Part shown: positions 30,610-41,009 of the stretch, one piece after another
Numbering within the stretch: position 1 is the stretch's first letter
Layout of the letters: every line of letters begins with the position of its first letter
Assembly: GCA_963970005.1 (NCBI GenBank)
Contig: CAXAMN010002991.1
Location: 154,908-218,907, forward strand
Reading direction: 5' to 3'
Length of the DNA stretch: 64,000 nt
Origin: Durusdinium trenchii
Taxonomy: Eukaryota > Sar > Dinophyceae > Suessiales > Symbiodiniaceae
The notes under the pieces: generated by a model
Database searches by the model: none
What the model saw: only the letters and a program-made list of their open reading frames with translations
What the model was told of the DNA's origin: nothing
Position numbers and translations under genes: made by a program

Positions 30610-31781
30610 AATTTGAATGTTAAAAACACGAGGCACAAACCCCCTACACCGCCGATGTTTTAAACTCCGCGTCCAACGTCTGGGTACACCCTGCTGTACA
30701 CGCTCGCCCAGGTCAGCCGTCGGACGCACATCAGTGATCCAAGAGGAATCACATGCCCAGACCATCCATGGGACTGGCCCTATTAAACTACACGGTATGG
30801 GTGGTTAAAAAGGGGTCAATATGGGTCAATGTATAGGCATGTATTCCAGTCCCATGGCATGGTCTGGGATGGAATGTGCAGATTCGAACGTGCACCATCG
30901 GATGCCCGTTCGAAACAGAGACCAGACCAAACGCATGGCATGTTTCCTGACACAGAAAAAAAAACAGCGTAACATGTGGCAACCCGATTGACCCAGGTCT
31001 CCGAAATGGCAACAATTGGAGACTTTTATTCGTGGCAAATGGTGACCCTGTTGGAGGGTCCAGGTATGGAATATATGATGATATATTATATACTATCACA
31101 ACAATATATGCCTACATTGACCCCTGAAACCACCCCCGGTATATATTCCAACCTGGTCCAATTGGTTCTGAAACCATGCCATCTCCACGTGGTGAAGCCT
31201 CCAGAGTGGGACCCCGTTCCCGTCTGTGGGCCAAAAACCTAAAGCCATCTAAAGCCCGTTTCACTGGTAGGTTGACCTCCTGCCTGTAGTCTCTGCTCTG
31301 TTCATTTTCGCTGCTCCACCGGGCTTTGGACGGCCTTCCTTCTCCCAGGTCCCAGGTCGTCCCGCCTTGGGGGTCACGGGGACGCTACGGCCCATAATCT
31401 TGCCTCAGCCCATAACGCACGCGGATGACGTGAAACACGTCGACGGGAAACGGGCGTCCGGCTCGCCGGTCGTTCGGAGCTGGAGCGGTGTGACCGGAGG
31501 TGTGACCGGATGTGTCTCCAGCTGAGAGGTCTCCATGCCCGGGGCTTAAACAGGCCTATTCAATGAAGAGGAGAGGCTCAATGAAGAGGGGAGGCTGGAC
31601 TGTGTCCAGGTGGGAGGTAGCCATGCCTGTTCAGGTCCGTTCCTGACCACCGTTCCACCAGTCCGTTCTCTTTGGGCGAAGAGAAGGGCGAAGCAGAGAT
31701 GAAGGGTGTCAGTCTGAGGTCGACGGTTCTTGTTTGGTAGAGCTTTTTGCGACCATCCTGAGGCGGATAGATTTGAAGGCT

Positions 31782-32225
31782 TTACTTGGCAGACGATGCT
31801 AAGGTCGGCAAATGTAGCTTTATAGAAAACAGGTGAATCTCTTTTCTTATCTCATGTAGTTGGCTTGTGGGCTTCCATCTAAGTGAGTTCCGCCAGGGCC
31901 CTGACCAGAAGACGATGTTCCTCATACCAAACTGGGGGTGAATTCCACGGAAAACCATGATTGTTGGATATTGTTGGTGCACAAGGTACATTGGATCATC
32001 CGAGTGCAATTTTTTAGAGACCAGTACCAACTTCAACACAAAGCTCCTTTCTCTTTCCTTTCGCCAGCCAAACTTGGATCTGCAGAAACCGGGAACACAT
32101 AAAACATGTCCGATGCCTTTCCCATGCCTTTGGAGATTCACCCCCCTTTTGTTCACGGCCACCCCCACCAAGCAGTTGGGATGATCCTCGGTTGTCGCCG
32201 TCTTTGGCACAGTCACTGGCTCCAC
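31782..32225 (-). CDS. unidentified 147-codon open frame
   Basis: The frame has plausible protein composition throughout (LVGVAVNKRGVNLQRHGKGI; SDDPMYLVHQQYPTIMVFRG; NIVFWSGPWRNSLRWKPTSQ) and two overlapping frames upstream (to 32524) also look partly coding, which suggests frame changes or small introns. No known motif is seen. It could be a fragment of a mobile-element protein. Start is unknown because the first residues come from a gap-free run without a clear ATG context. Confidence 0.3.
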   Translation of the reverse strand: MEPVTVPKTATTEDHPNCLVGVAVNKRGVNLQRHGKGIGHVLCVPGFCRSKFGWRKERERSFVLKLVLVSKKLHSDDPMYLVHQQYPTIMVFRGIHPQFGMRNIVFWSGPWRNSLRWKPTSQLHEIRKEIHLFSIKLHLPTLASSAK

Positions 32226-32947
32226 GCTGGAAGCGAACTTGATTGCTGGGCCGCTCCATCCTGAGCGCTCTCGAGCGATCGGCGCCGTAGGAAGGCGGAC
32301 GGCGCATGTTCACTGTACGGAGCGGGCAGGGGCTCCGAGCATGCTCCAGAACGATGCTTTGTGTCATCGTTGGTCCATTTGGGGGGGTTCCACTCCACCT
32401 GGCTATAGGTTGAGTCACTTGTTTCGCCACCATACCCCAATGGGTTGAGATGTTTCGCGCCCTGCGCTTCTTTCACCAATGGGTCCGGACATATTATTGA
32501 CTCACCGTCTGCCGATGTGGCCAATGCAAGTGCCAGGCACTTCTTGCGTGGTCAAATGGTGCAGGAGAAATGTCACTCCAAGTCCATCACGTACCTTTTA
32601 CTTAACCACATGACTCTCACATGACGTTTCAAGGATGGCCCCCTATGGTTGGTTGATTTGCCGTACTGCTGGTCAAAACCAGTAGCAGTAGATAACTTTG
32701 ATTTGTTTTTACAGCACGCATCCCATATATCATGCACCGTCTTGTTTTTGCAGTTTTGCCCGGACCTCAGCACCTTCAGTCAGTGGCTGTTTGAGATCCC
32801 TAGGATTTTTGGTCACATAAGTTTGGTCACTTAGAGGTCACAAACAGAGACTCCAAAGAGGTCACGGACTCCAAGTCTTGGTACCTTTCTTGCTACTGGA
32901 GGCGATTGCTAGAACGGTTCTTTCATTTCTTCTGCCTGGCGCCTCGT

Positions 32948-32971
32948 CTTCGGCTGGCCGGCCGGCCGAAG
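32948..32971. other. GC-rich palindrome
   Basis: CTTCGGC...GCCGAAG around TGGCCGGCCG, a compact hairpin in otherwise unremarkable sequence. Confidence 0.5.
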
Positions 32972-33150
32972 CGGGCCGTCAGACCGGATCCCATGGAATT
33001 CGAAACGTCAGGTTAGGATACGTCGGACTGGATCCATGGGACGACTACAACATGTGACACTCACCAACATGGAAGTGATAAACCCTCTGCTCCTAAAGTG
33101 GCCTTCACTTTGGGACCATGCCATCCACGTAACCATGTGATGTGGTATAC

Positions 33151-33274
33151 CCCAGACACGACCTGTCTGGGACTGCCAGGACGGACTGCCGATCAAGCCA
33201 GACCCCTCTGGCAGCACCACCCCTGGCCGTTTTGAAGGCAGTCCGAACTGGCAGTCCCATGGGTCGTGTCTGGG
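33151..33274. mobile_element. inverted-repeat element with CCCAGACACGACC ends
   Basis: CCCAGACACGACCTGTCTGGGA at the left and TCCCATGGGTCGTGTCTGGG at the right; the interior has GGACTGCC...GGCAGTCC. The same CAGACACGACC / GGTCGTGTCTG ends bound about 63572-63689. It is probably related to family B, which shares CCCAGACACTCCATGGGACTGCC. Confidence 0.6.
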
Positions 33275-33918
33275 ACTTACAACGTCCCGTCTGGATGGTC
33301 CGGGACGTATTCATGACTGACACGCAAGTAGGTAACACTGAGAGTGGTGAAAACGATGGTGGACTCAAGGGAATGACGCGACGCTAAGTGATAAGAAGCT
33401 GGACTCTCAAAGTACTCCAAACAGATTGGGCATGACTCATGAATCAATGACCTTATTAATAAAACAAAAAACACAGATAGTACCCATTTCCATCCATTTG
33501 CGAGGACTCCAGGAAGCTGTTTTGGGTTCACATTCGGTCAATTCCGTCTGGTGTTCCTGCCACGTGGCCAGTGGCACGTGGCCCAAACACCCAAACAGCC
33601 AGCAATCTAGCCCAGGCGACAAGCTTACTCACAGGTTCAGTGGAGCTTCCTAGTTTTGTCTTCGTTTCATAGCCCTAGTCTTCGGATCGACCATTAAAGG
33701 ACAGGTTTTCCCTAGGTTTTGTTGTATAAAATCCTTAGACAAAAACATGGTTGTTCGGTCAAATTCATTAAAATGAATGTGTGTCTTTCCTGTTGGGCCA
33801 CGGGTGATGAGGAGTCATTGACGGGTCATCTCAGACACACAGTTCATAGGTGCACTTCTCGCCACCGGACCCGAACACTCCGTTGCCCCGCTTTCAACGC
33901 CAAAACGTGAGTAAACAC

Positions 33919-34991
33919 CTTCCATTGCCGTCCAGTTGCTTGGGTATCTTGATGTGCATCGACAGGAAGCAGCACAGAGCAAGGAGTCGCAAAGCCCAAA
34001 AGAGGCCACCACAGAAGAGGAACCCCCACAATCCTTGGACACTCTGGGTTTCGGTGCATGCAGTGCATGAACATAGACCCATACATATTCTTCACTATAT
34101 TCTTCCTGTGTCCCCACATTTGCGGGTCCAGATCTTGGAAAAAAAATGTTGCTTCGCACCAGGGATCCATAGGTCAACACCAAGAAGGGCAGCAAGATGA
34201 GGCCTGTCTGGCTGGCCATCATGATCCGACTGAAGGGCTGTGGTGAAAATGGGAGCGACTTGGACTCCAGTAGATGGTAGGTATACCCAGATAATCCATT
34301 GGCGTGGAATAGTTGCAAGCACATGGATGATCATGGGATATGTAATTATTCCATACATGGATGGTCTGGGGCACGTCGTGATTTAACCTATTTGTCAGCG
34401 TCCATTACACGCAGTTCACACCAGCGTTTGAAATTGGTCTTCAGGACATTTTTGCGGCATCCGAGCCGACTAACCTCCTGCAACCGCTGGCCTGATCCCC
34501 GTTTCAAGGCCAGAACTATAATTGACTTGGACTTGCTGATTGCGAAAGCCAGGATGAACACCCACATAGAGACCATGAGAAAACAAACTATCGCCAGAAC
34601 CGCACAACCAAGATGTTTCCCATGATCGCCAGCAAAGGGTCGTTCCACACTCACTCACCAAAAATAACATCGAAAAACAAAAAAAATGCACCCCCCCAAA
34701 AAAAGACAAACTTATCTTATATCTTGCAGTCCTGGACCTTCAAAGGGGTGTCCTGTCTGGAGGTTCCAGCCAGGTGACCCCGAGCGGAAGGTGCTGGGTG
34801 GTTTCAAACCGTTTGCATCCGTGTCTGACGGTGGTTTCTGCAGCTCACCAGACCACCAGAGATCGTCGCCGTGGACTCGCCTCCGCAGCAAGAGATCGCA
34901 AAGGCCACGAAGAGAGCATCGCCGTCGTCATCATTGGACTTGGCGAAGAAGCAGGTGCAGAAGATCTCTGCGAAGATGAAGGCGATCAAAC
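33919..34991 (-). CDS. multi-exon membrane protein, unidentified
   Basis: Two exons are well bounded. Exon 34849-34991 (acceptor CTGGCAG|G, donor GGTCTG|GTGAGC) encodes LIAFIFAEIFCTCFFAKSND then DDGDALFVAFAISCCGGEST: a hydrophobic segment plus an acidic loop. Exon 33919-34033 (acceptor CCAAG|G, donor GGAAG|GTG) encodes LWGFLFCGGLFWALRLLALC then CFLSMHIKIPKQLDGNG. Between them lie further hydrophobic coding patches, AVLAIVCFLMVSMWVFILAF near 34.55-34.6 kb and MMASQTGLILLPFL near 34.2 kb, whose exon edges I cannot fix. The protein has at least three transmembrane segments and is otherwise unknown; start and end are not seen. Confidence 0.5.
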
Positions 34992-35202
34992 CTGCCAGGA
35001 GAAAGCTATGTTGGAGGCCAGTTTTTGTTTTTTTTCGTTTCGTCGCAGGAAGCTCGGGGCCGTGACAGGGGCACCCCTTCCACCAATCACTCAACTCCGA
35101 ACCTTGACAGTGTGCATTGTTTGACGCCCCAAGGCTCGGGGACTCCGTTGTTCTCAAGAGCTGGACCCGGAAAAATTCGGGGCTGGACCTGGAATCCGGA
35201 CT

Positions 35203-35304
35203 CCCTATGGATCCACATACCTTCTCAGAAGCTAATTGGACCCTCCTGGCGCCTACATAAATAGTCTCCAATCACCTTCTCAGAAGGTATGTGGATCCAT
35301 AGGG
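35203..35304. mobile_element. family A element (CCCTATGG type), target duplication ACT
   Basis: CCCTATGGATCCACATACCT...AGGTATGTGGATCCATAGGG, 102 bp, flanked by ACT (35200-35202 and 35305-35307). Nearly identical to the elements at 42901-43000 and 43420-43519, so this subfamily is probably young. Confidence 0.88.
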
Positions 35305-35626
35305 ACTGGAGGGGTCTGCCCCTTGTTTTGTGTGTTTCTGTTTCCAACTCACCTGGCCCACCCGGCGACTGAGTGGATGATGTTTCCTTCGTCGTCTGGA
35401 GTCGTCTGAGTGGATGCGTGATCCTTCTTCACCCATGTGCGAAGCAAAGAATCGACCTGAAAGGACCTGCAGCTGGGGGTTTGGACCCCTCAAACCTCCT
35501 GTGAACTGGACCCCTAACACGGCCAAAGAGGACCCCTAACTGGACCCCTCAAACCAGCCGAGTCAGGTGGCACAAAGAGAGACCCTCTAGCTTCAAGGGA
35601 GGGTACCGTGGTATATATATATATAT

Positions 35627-35751
35627 CCCTATGGATCCACTGCCGCCGAACCTGATGAGGTACGGTGAGGAAGGAGACTATTTATGTAGGCGCCAGCCAG
35701 TCGGGTCCTGGCGCCTAGCTTCTGAGGTACGGTGGCAGTGGATCCATAGGG
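35627..35751. mobile_element. family A element, GTACGG subtype
   Basis: CCCTATGGATCCACTGCCGCC...GAGGTACGGTGGCAGTGGATCCATAGGG. Flanks are TAT and TAC, a near match to a 3-bp duplication. Confidence 0.78.
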
Positions 35752-35827
35752 TACCAGGAGTCAAAGGGGTGCCATGAGGTGCCGATAGGGAGGATAGGGG
35801 ACTAATTTGACATACTTTGACTAGCCT

Positions 35828-35914
35828 ATCCCAGACACTCCATGGGACTGCTATATATGCCTACATTGGGGTGGTTTGGGGGGGTCAAGGTAGGCATATA
35901 TAGCATACATGCTG
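35828..35914. mobile_element. family B element with 10-bp direct repeats
   Basis: Hairpin ATATATGCCTACATTG / CAAGGTAGGCATATAT around GGGGTGGTTTGGGGGGG. The 10-mer TGACTAGCCT occurs at 35818-35827 and 35915-35924, exactly bounding the 87-bp insert, so it is probably a target-site duplication. Confidence 0.72.
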
Positions 35915-36189
35915 TGACTAGCCTTTTGTAATTAGTTGAACCTATTCTAGGTGGGGGGGAGGTTATAGGCACATTCCAGTCCCAAGAACGGAAAGAGACG
36001 AGGGCCGGGATGGTCTAGCCACTTTTCTACACCACTGCAGTTGGAACGGGGAATCGGCCAGAGTGTAGACCGTTCAAACACAACAATCAGGAATCAGCAG
36101 TTGAATGTCAGGGTGCCCCAAAGATATACACACTGTATACTCCCTTGTGGACAAGCCACACTACCCTGGCATCCATGTAACTCTGTAAC

Positions 36190-36341
36190 TCCTGCAAAGT
36201 TCCGAATGGAAATGACTTCGAGTTCGGAAGTCACGCCTCCAATGTGCGCCTCAAAGAAGAGATCTCGCGTCCTGAGGTCCAGTGCAACTGAACGGACTGG
36301 CTGGAGGGCCAGTTCAACCCAGCGAAGTGGCGGATGGTGTC
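36190..36341 (-). CDS. exon of an unidentified protein
   Basis: Acceptor GGGACAG|G at 36342-36344; open throughout and strongly protein-like: HHPPLRWVELALQPVRSVAL, DLRTRDLFFEAHIGGVTSEL, EVISIRNFAG. The donor is probably GCAGGA|GTTACA. A family C-like arm (GTTACATGGATGCC) begins right at the donor side. No domain is recognised and neighbouring exons were not found. Confidence 0.45.
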
Positions 36342-37383
36342 CTGTCCCGGTCAGGACCGCGTTTCGTACATCGGGTGCGGATTACAACCATCCAACTTCA
36401 GCTGGCCGGAGGGTCAGCCAGTGACCCGAGAAGGGTCAGATTCTCAGTAGTCTGAAAGGGTTGAAGAACGTAACTCAACACTTCCGTTTTGGCTCATAGT
36501 CTATATTTCAACTGGGAGTCATAATCAATCCACCACTGCCAGGCCTCAGGCTGGAAGAGTTCATGTTCATTTTCGTCATGTTCCTGGACTCTCATTCTTG
36601 ACCAAGCATCTTTGGGAGTTCCCATTCATCACACAGCCTCAGTCTTCGCGAGCACGCAGTCTTCACGCAGAAAAACGCTGCACTCCAGTCGCCTGACTGG
36701 CATTGGAAGCCAAAAACACAAGCACATACAAGCACACAATACTCTCCCTGGAACTAGCATGGAAGTGGAATTCACCCGCTCTATGGTATTAGGATTTCAT
36801 GGTCTTCCAAACTGGGGACAATGCCAAACAAGTGGCTCTGGGGTCTTGAAGCACCCCACTTCCTTCCCTTACCCGGAACACGACAAATGGGACTGCCATA
36901 CTTGCCGACATTTCGGGTGTCTCAAAAGGGGTCAATGTAGGCCTATACATACCATACATCCTGCATGGGAACCAACATAACCAAAAACACATGGTTGTTC
37001 CAATATGGCAACTGAACACCCTGCTGGCCCGCAGTTTGGGCGTGCTGGCCCCTGAAATATACCATACATAGAGTGTCTGGGTTAGGAAGGAGTCTGCAGT
37101 CAAAACTGGAGGACCTCAAATCCTGCTGACAGGTCCGTGACTTCGGAGTCTCCTGCCACCGCCAAAGTGACGTGACCAAAACAGCTAGGACTGGAAGGTT
37201 GTGGATGTTGACGATTGAACAACAAACATATGACCTACCAGGTGGTTATACAAAGCTTGACATCTCCCTATGGGGGAATCTCGTTCCTCAACAAAAGCCT
37301 TCGACATCTACAGCTGAGGTGAATGATTGCAGCCTGTGAATCGCAGCACTGACCAGGTGAATTCAAGAACAGCAAAGAATATG

Positions 37384-37480
37384 CCCTATGGATCCACATA
37401 CCTTCTGAGGTACGGTGATTGGAGACCATTTATGCAGGCTTTGAGGGTCCAAGTACCTTCTGAGAAGGTGGCAGTGGATC
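37384..37480. mobile_element. family A element bounded by 11-bp direct repeats
   Basis: CCCTATGGATCCACATACCT...GGTGGCAGTGGATC. The 11-mer CAAAGAATATG is at 37373-37383 and again at 37481-37491. The right terminus (expected CCATAGGG) is missing, so the copy is either truncated or formed differently from the copies with 3-bp duplications. Confidence 0.7.
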
Positions 37481-38464
37481 CAAAGAATATGGGACCCAGG
37501 AACGTCGTTAGGTCTCACACGCACGAACGTACGCAAGAAAACGCAAGCGCGAAGGACACACAAGATGAAAGACCAAAAAAAATCAGTCACCATGTCTATC
37601 CATTTCTCATCTCCTCGTTCTCCTTGTACCGATTGGTGGGTTTCGGTGCTGGAGCGGAGATGGCCCGGCCACGCCCGGCTAACTGCGGCCCGGGAACCAA
37701 ACAGCACCAGACTGATGACAGCCCGCCGGTGGACAGAAGCACTTCGACCACTCGACCTACGCATGACAACACATGCACGGTGCACCGGTGTCTGGGCAAA
37801 CGGGAATGATGGAGGGGTCAGTGTGTTTGGTTTGTTTCCCGGTGCACGCGTATGAGTCAGTATGTATCTATCCCATTCTATCCCCTAAATCCCCTAAATC
37901 CACCGTTCCCTCCTCAGGGCGGAGTCTCTTCATTCGTTCGCTCCTCTGGGTGGATATCCTTTCTGGACGCGTCCTCCGGTGACGATGAGACCCATCGGGA
38001 AAAAACCGAGGAACCGAGGAAACGGACATGCCACTTCCAGTCAGTGCGGCGTTCGGGGGGAACCGAGGGAAGACACCTCCACTGTGTCTGTGTCAGTGGG
38101 CCGTGACCTGCGGTCCATGGTGGTCCCCCAAAGGTGACCTGCAGGTCGTCCACTGCCTGGGTAGGCCATGGGATTTGCGGCACTGAACATGATCCGACTT
38201 GGGGGGTTACATGCAACGGACAAGATAGACCGTTTGACATGGCAAAGTCCGTATCATACTCCAACCATCTCCAACCTACATCTCTTTGAAGAAGTCAACG
38301 ATAGAAACTGGTCTGGAGACCAGGGATTTTAAGGGTGAGGAAGCAGCACAGCAACAGTTGCATGGATGCGAGACAATGATCATGCGAGACAGCAGGGGGG
38401 CAGGGGCTTCGCTCATTTTGTGTACGACAGGCAGAGCCATCCGTGTGCCAAACTACTCACAAAC

Positions 38465-38785
38465 CTGCATTAGCCTCTTCAGATCAGGATCCACGGACCT
38501 CTTCCCGGGAGAGTTTCGGGCCTCTTCCAAGGACTCAATGTCACCTTCCCATTGCTGGCATTGTCCGTCGATGTTGTAGCCAGTGCCTCATTCGTCACCG
38601 GCCAGTTCGGCCGCAACCAACGACGGTCATGGCACCATGGTGTTTGTTCTCAGGCTGCAAGCAGCTGAAAGGCAAGTGGTCTCACGAGTTGGCGAAACAA
38701 AGAGTTGTACTCCAATGAACATACCAACTCCTTTCGGATGAACATGCTGACGGTGTGCTTATCTCTGAGACTTCTCTTCAGTCGA
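38465..38785 (-). CDS. two candidate exons of an unidentified protein
   Basis: Exon 38465-38586 (acceptor TGAG|G, donor ATGCAG|GTTTGT) encodes TGYNIDGQCQQWEGDIESLE then EARNSPGKRSVDPDLKRLMQ, charged and clearly coding-like. A patch just upstream, about 38725-38785, encodes RSLRDKHTVSMFIRKEL and ends at a canonical GTATGT donor. In my frames the two do not join in phase, so one edge is wrong or another exon intervenes. Function unknown. Confidence 0.38.
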
Positions 38786-39718
38786 ACGGGTTCATTCAAA
38801 CATGTAACATAAAAGAACTTACAGTATACACATGAGTACTGTACAATACCAAAGACACCGGAAAGACCACTGGGAAAGACCAAACATACAGTTACAAGAA
38901 CATCAAGAACCTATTGGAATGTCTCCCTATTTCAATACACAGCACACAAAAGTGCTGTGGACTCTGCACTGCCAGGGATACAAGAGTCTGCCTGTAACCT
39001 CCAAACCTTCACATTCAGAACTGTATTCTCCAGGTATCCTCGGCTCGTTCCACTCGATATTTTTGGAAGGGGGCTGGCGTCCCTCAGAAACACATGTACC
39101 AGCACCTTCCGTTCGGGGTCACCTGGCTGGTTTCGCCCCAGCCCACCCCAGCCAGGGACCGACAGGACACCCCGAACGGAAGGTCCAGGTAGCTTCTCAA
39201 AGTGTTCTGTTCGGATCATGACCTCCATGTTTTTCTCACCCTAAGAATCATTGGACCCGACCACTTCTGGAGGGTCCAATGACCCTGCAGAACGCAGGGC
39301 TTGGACCCGAACCAAAGCTTCACCTTTTTTCGGGTCCTTGATTCTTAGGGCAGCAGAAATCCACTCACAACCCCTCCGGTCTCCGTCCCTCCGGTGTCCC
39401 TCCGGTGGTCCGGATCCACGGTCACTCCCGCCCATAGACGGTAGACGGTCCCAGCGAAGCCGGAAGCTGGATATCTTAGAAGAGGAGGATCCAACTAGTT
39501 GGACCTCTGGGCTTCCCTGAATTTTTCACTAGTTGGACTTGTGTCTTGCGCGAATTGGTTGAGATCTACCTATAGATCTACTAGTTAGTTGGACTAGATT
39601 TCTCCCCGGAAGGGCCCAACCAGGTGGAATAGATGGAAAAGAAACCCATGGGTTTGACATGGTTGGGACTCAGCAGCGTCTTTTCTGTCAGAGCTGGACT
39701 TCATTCTCCGTCCAAGGA

Positions 39719-40045
39719 TCATGAGTAGATCTCAAACTCGACGCCTTCGGTGTACTGATCGATGGATTGCCTTGTCCGGAAGAGAATGCTGAAGAGACCC
39801 ACATCCCGATCCTGGCGCAGCAGAAAAAATACTGGCGATTCAGTGATGTCCTTTTGGGAAGAATAGAGGGGTCGGTGCCAGGTACCGTTTACCTATTGGA
39901 TCCTATTGGTTGTACACGACCAGGGGTATCCGGGCATCCTTAATCAACCAACCAGTTGGGCGTAGGTTAGGCCATGTAAATGACGAGCCCTGGGATCAAA
40001 CATGACTATATCACCAGGACCTGCTGCAACAGCTTTCAATCGTAG
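39719..40045 (-). CDS. possible dioxygenase-like C-terminus (two exon patches)
   Basis: The patch ending at 39944 encodes LKAVAAGPGDIVMFDPRARH then LHGLTYAQLVG; GPGDIVMFDPR..H recalls the metal-binding C-terminal strand of phytanoyl-CoA/2-oxoglutarate dioxygenases (GD.v.fd.r..H). The patch 39719-39850 encodes ESPVFFLLRQDRDVGLFSIL then FRTRQSIDQYTEGVEFEIYS and ends in a stop at 39719-39721, which would fit the last strand (N.S.RpvlfF) of the same fold. Between them a GC donor after TTACATG would give a short intron. A family E element abuts the first patch at its 5' side. The fold guess is weak; coding status is more certain. Confidence 0.35.
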
Positions 40046-41009
40046 GTCTCCTGGCCTACCTCCGTTTCGAAGGTGCTTGGGGTGGAAGCCAGGGGGGTCT
40101 GTCCCTACCTTGTGAGGTGGTTGGACCTTTAGGGGCAAATACTGGGATGGTTAGATTCTCTGTGTATCGATTTGGAAACGATTGATGTCATGGTCTTTCA
40201 GTTCAGCAGGCCATGAACATGTACTCTTCTGGGAGTGGAGGGACACGAAGACGAAGTGCTGAAGTATGGGTAGGTTTCGTGACCTCTTCAAGGGACAAGA
40301 AGAACGGGCGCCCTGTTCCACCGTTCTTGTCAATTCATTGTTCGTACAGAGAGAGAGAGAGAGATTTCAAAAGAACACCCGATCCCACACGGCTTCGTTC
40401 GCGAGTTCAACTGACTGTTGGAGTGGAATAGGCCAAAGAGAATCCACATGGTCCCCACCGTCTTGCCGTGTCAAAAGGCGTCGCCGACCGCCATGGCCTT
40501 CCGTTCTACCATTCAAAGAGAAGTTGACCTAGGGAGCTAGCTTTTTGCGTCTAAAGGAGTCCTTGGTAATGGTTGTTCCGTCTCTCGATTGTGGACGCGT
40601 GTACGCATTCATTACGGACCCTTCCACTGTTGTAGCGGGGGGGTTCCAGAGATAAGAAGAGGTAGGACGATACTAACAACGTGCATGTCACCGATCATGA
40701 TCAGGACAGAGGATCCAAAAGAGAGAGGCTACACCGAGTCCTATGGAATGAATTTGGTGGACGATCTAATCCAGCCATGGCTCAAAGACCCCGTAAGCGT
40801 CACGGCCATCACAAAAACGGAGATCGATCACGATTTAAGAGATCTACTTGATCCTGTGCGATGTCTTGGTACAACGGTGTATCAAACAGAGGTTGCACAC
40901 GAGGGATTTGCAACTGGACATCCAAGTGGAACGGCGGATTAGTGGCACAGGTGTAAAGGTGGCGCTGTATGACCTTCATGGTATGATCTGCATGTGGGAG
41001 CTCTGGACG

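Larger units (their letters stand above)
26374..31781. other. repeat-rich stretch without a supported gene
   Basis: Long open frames here, including one of 200 codons on the plus strand at 26776-27378, have proline/tryptophan-rich, low-complexity composition and overlap repeat sequence, so I reject them. Contents: a family C-like piece (26877-26910), family A-like elements (27329-27440; 30509-30609), family D (28915-29040), a triplicated TGGCCTCCAACCTAAAAGC (28655-28710), triple GCTCGGCTCATT (29905-29945), family B halves (30820, 31070) and a GC-rich patch 31370-31520 with a short direct repeat CAATGAAGAGG. Confidence 0.4.

Noticed and set aside
36478..36500. Spliced-leader-like CCGTTTTGGCTCA
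   Set aside because: Only a partial match to the leader, missing the CAAG end and not near any exon start.
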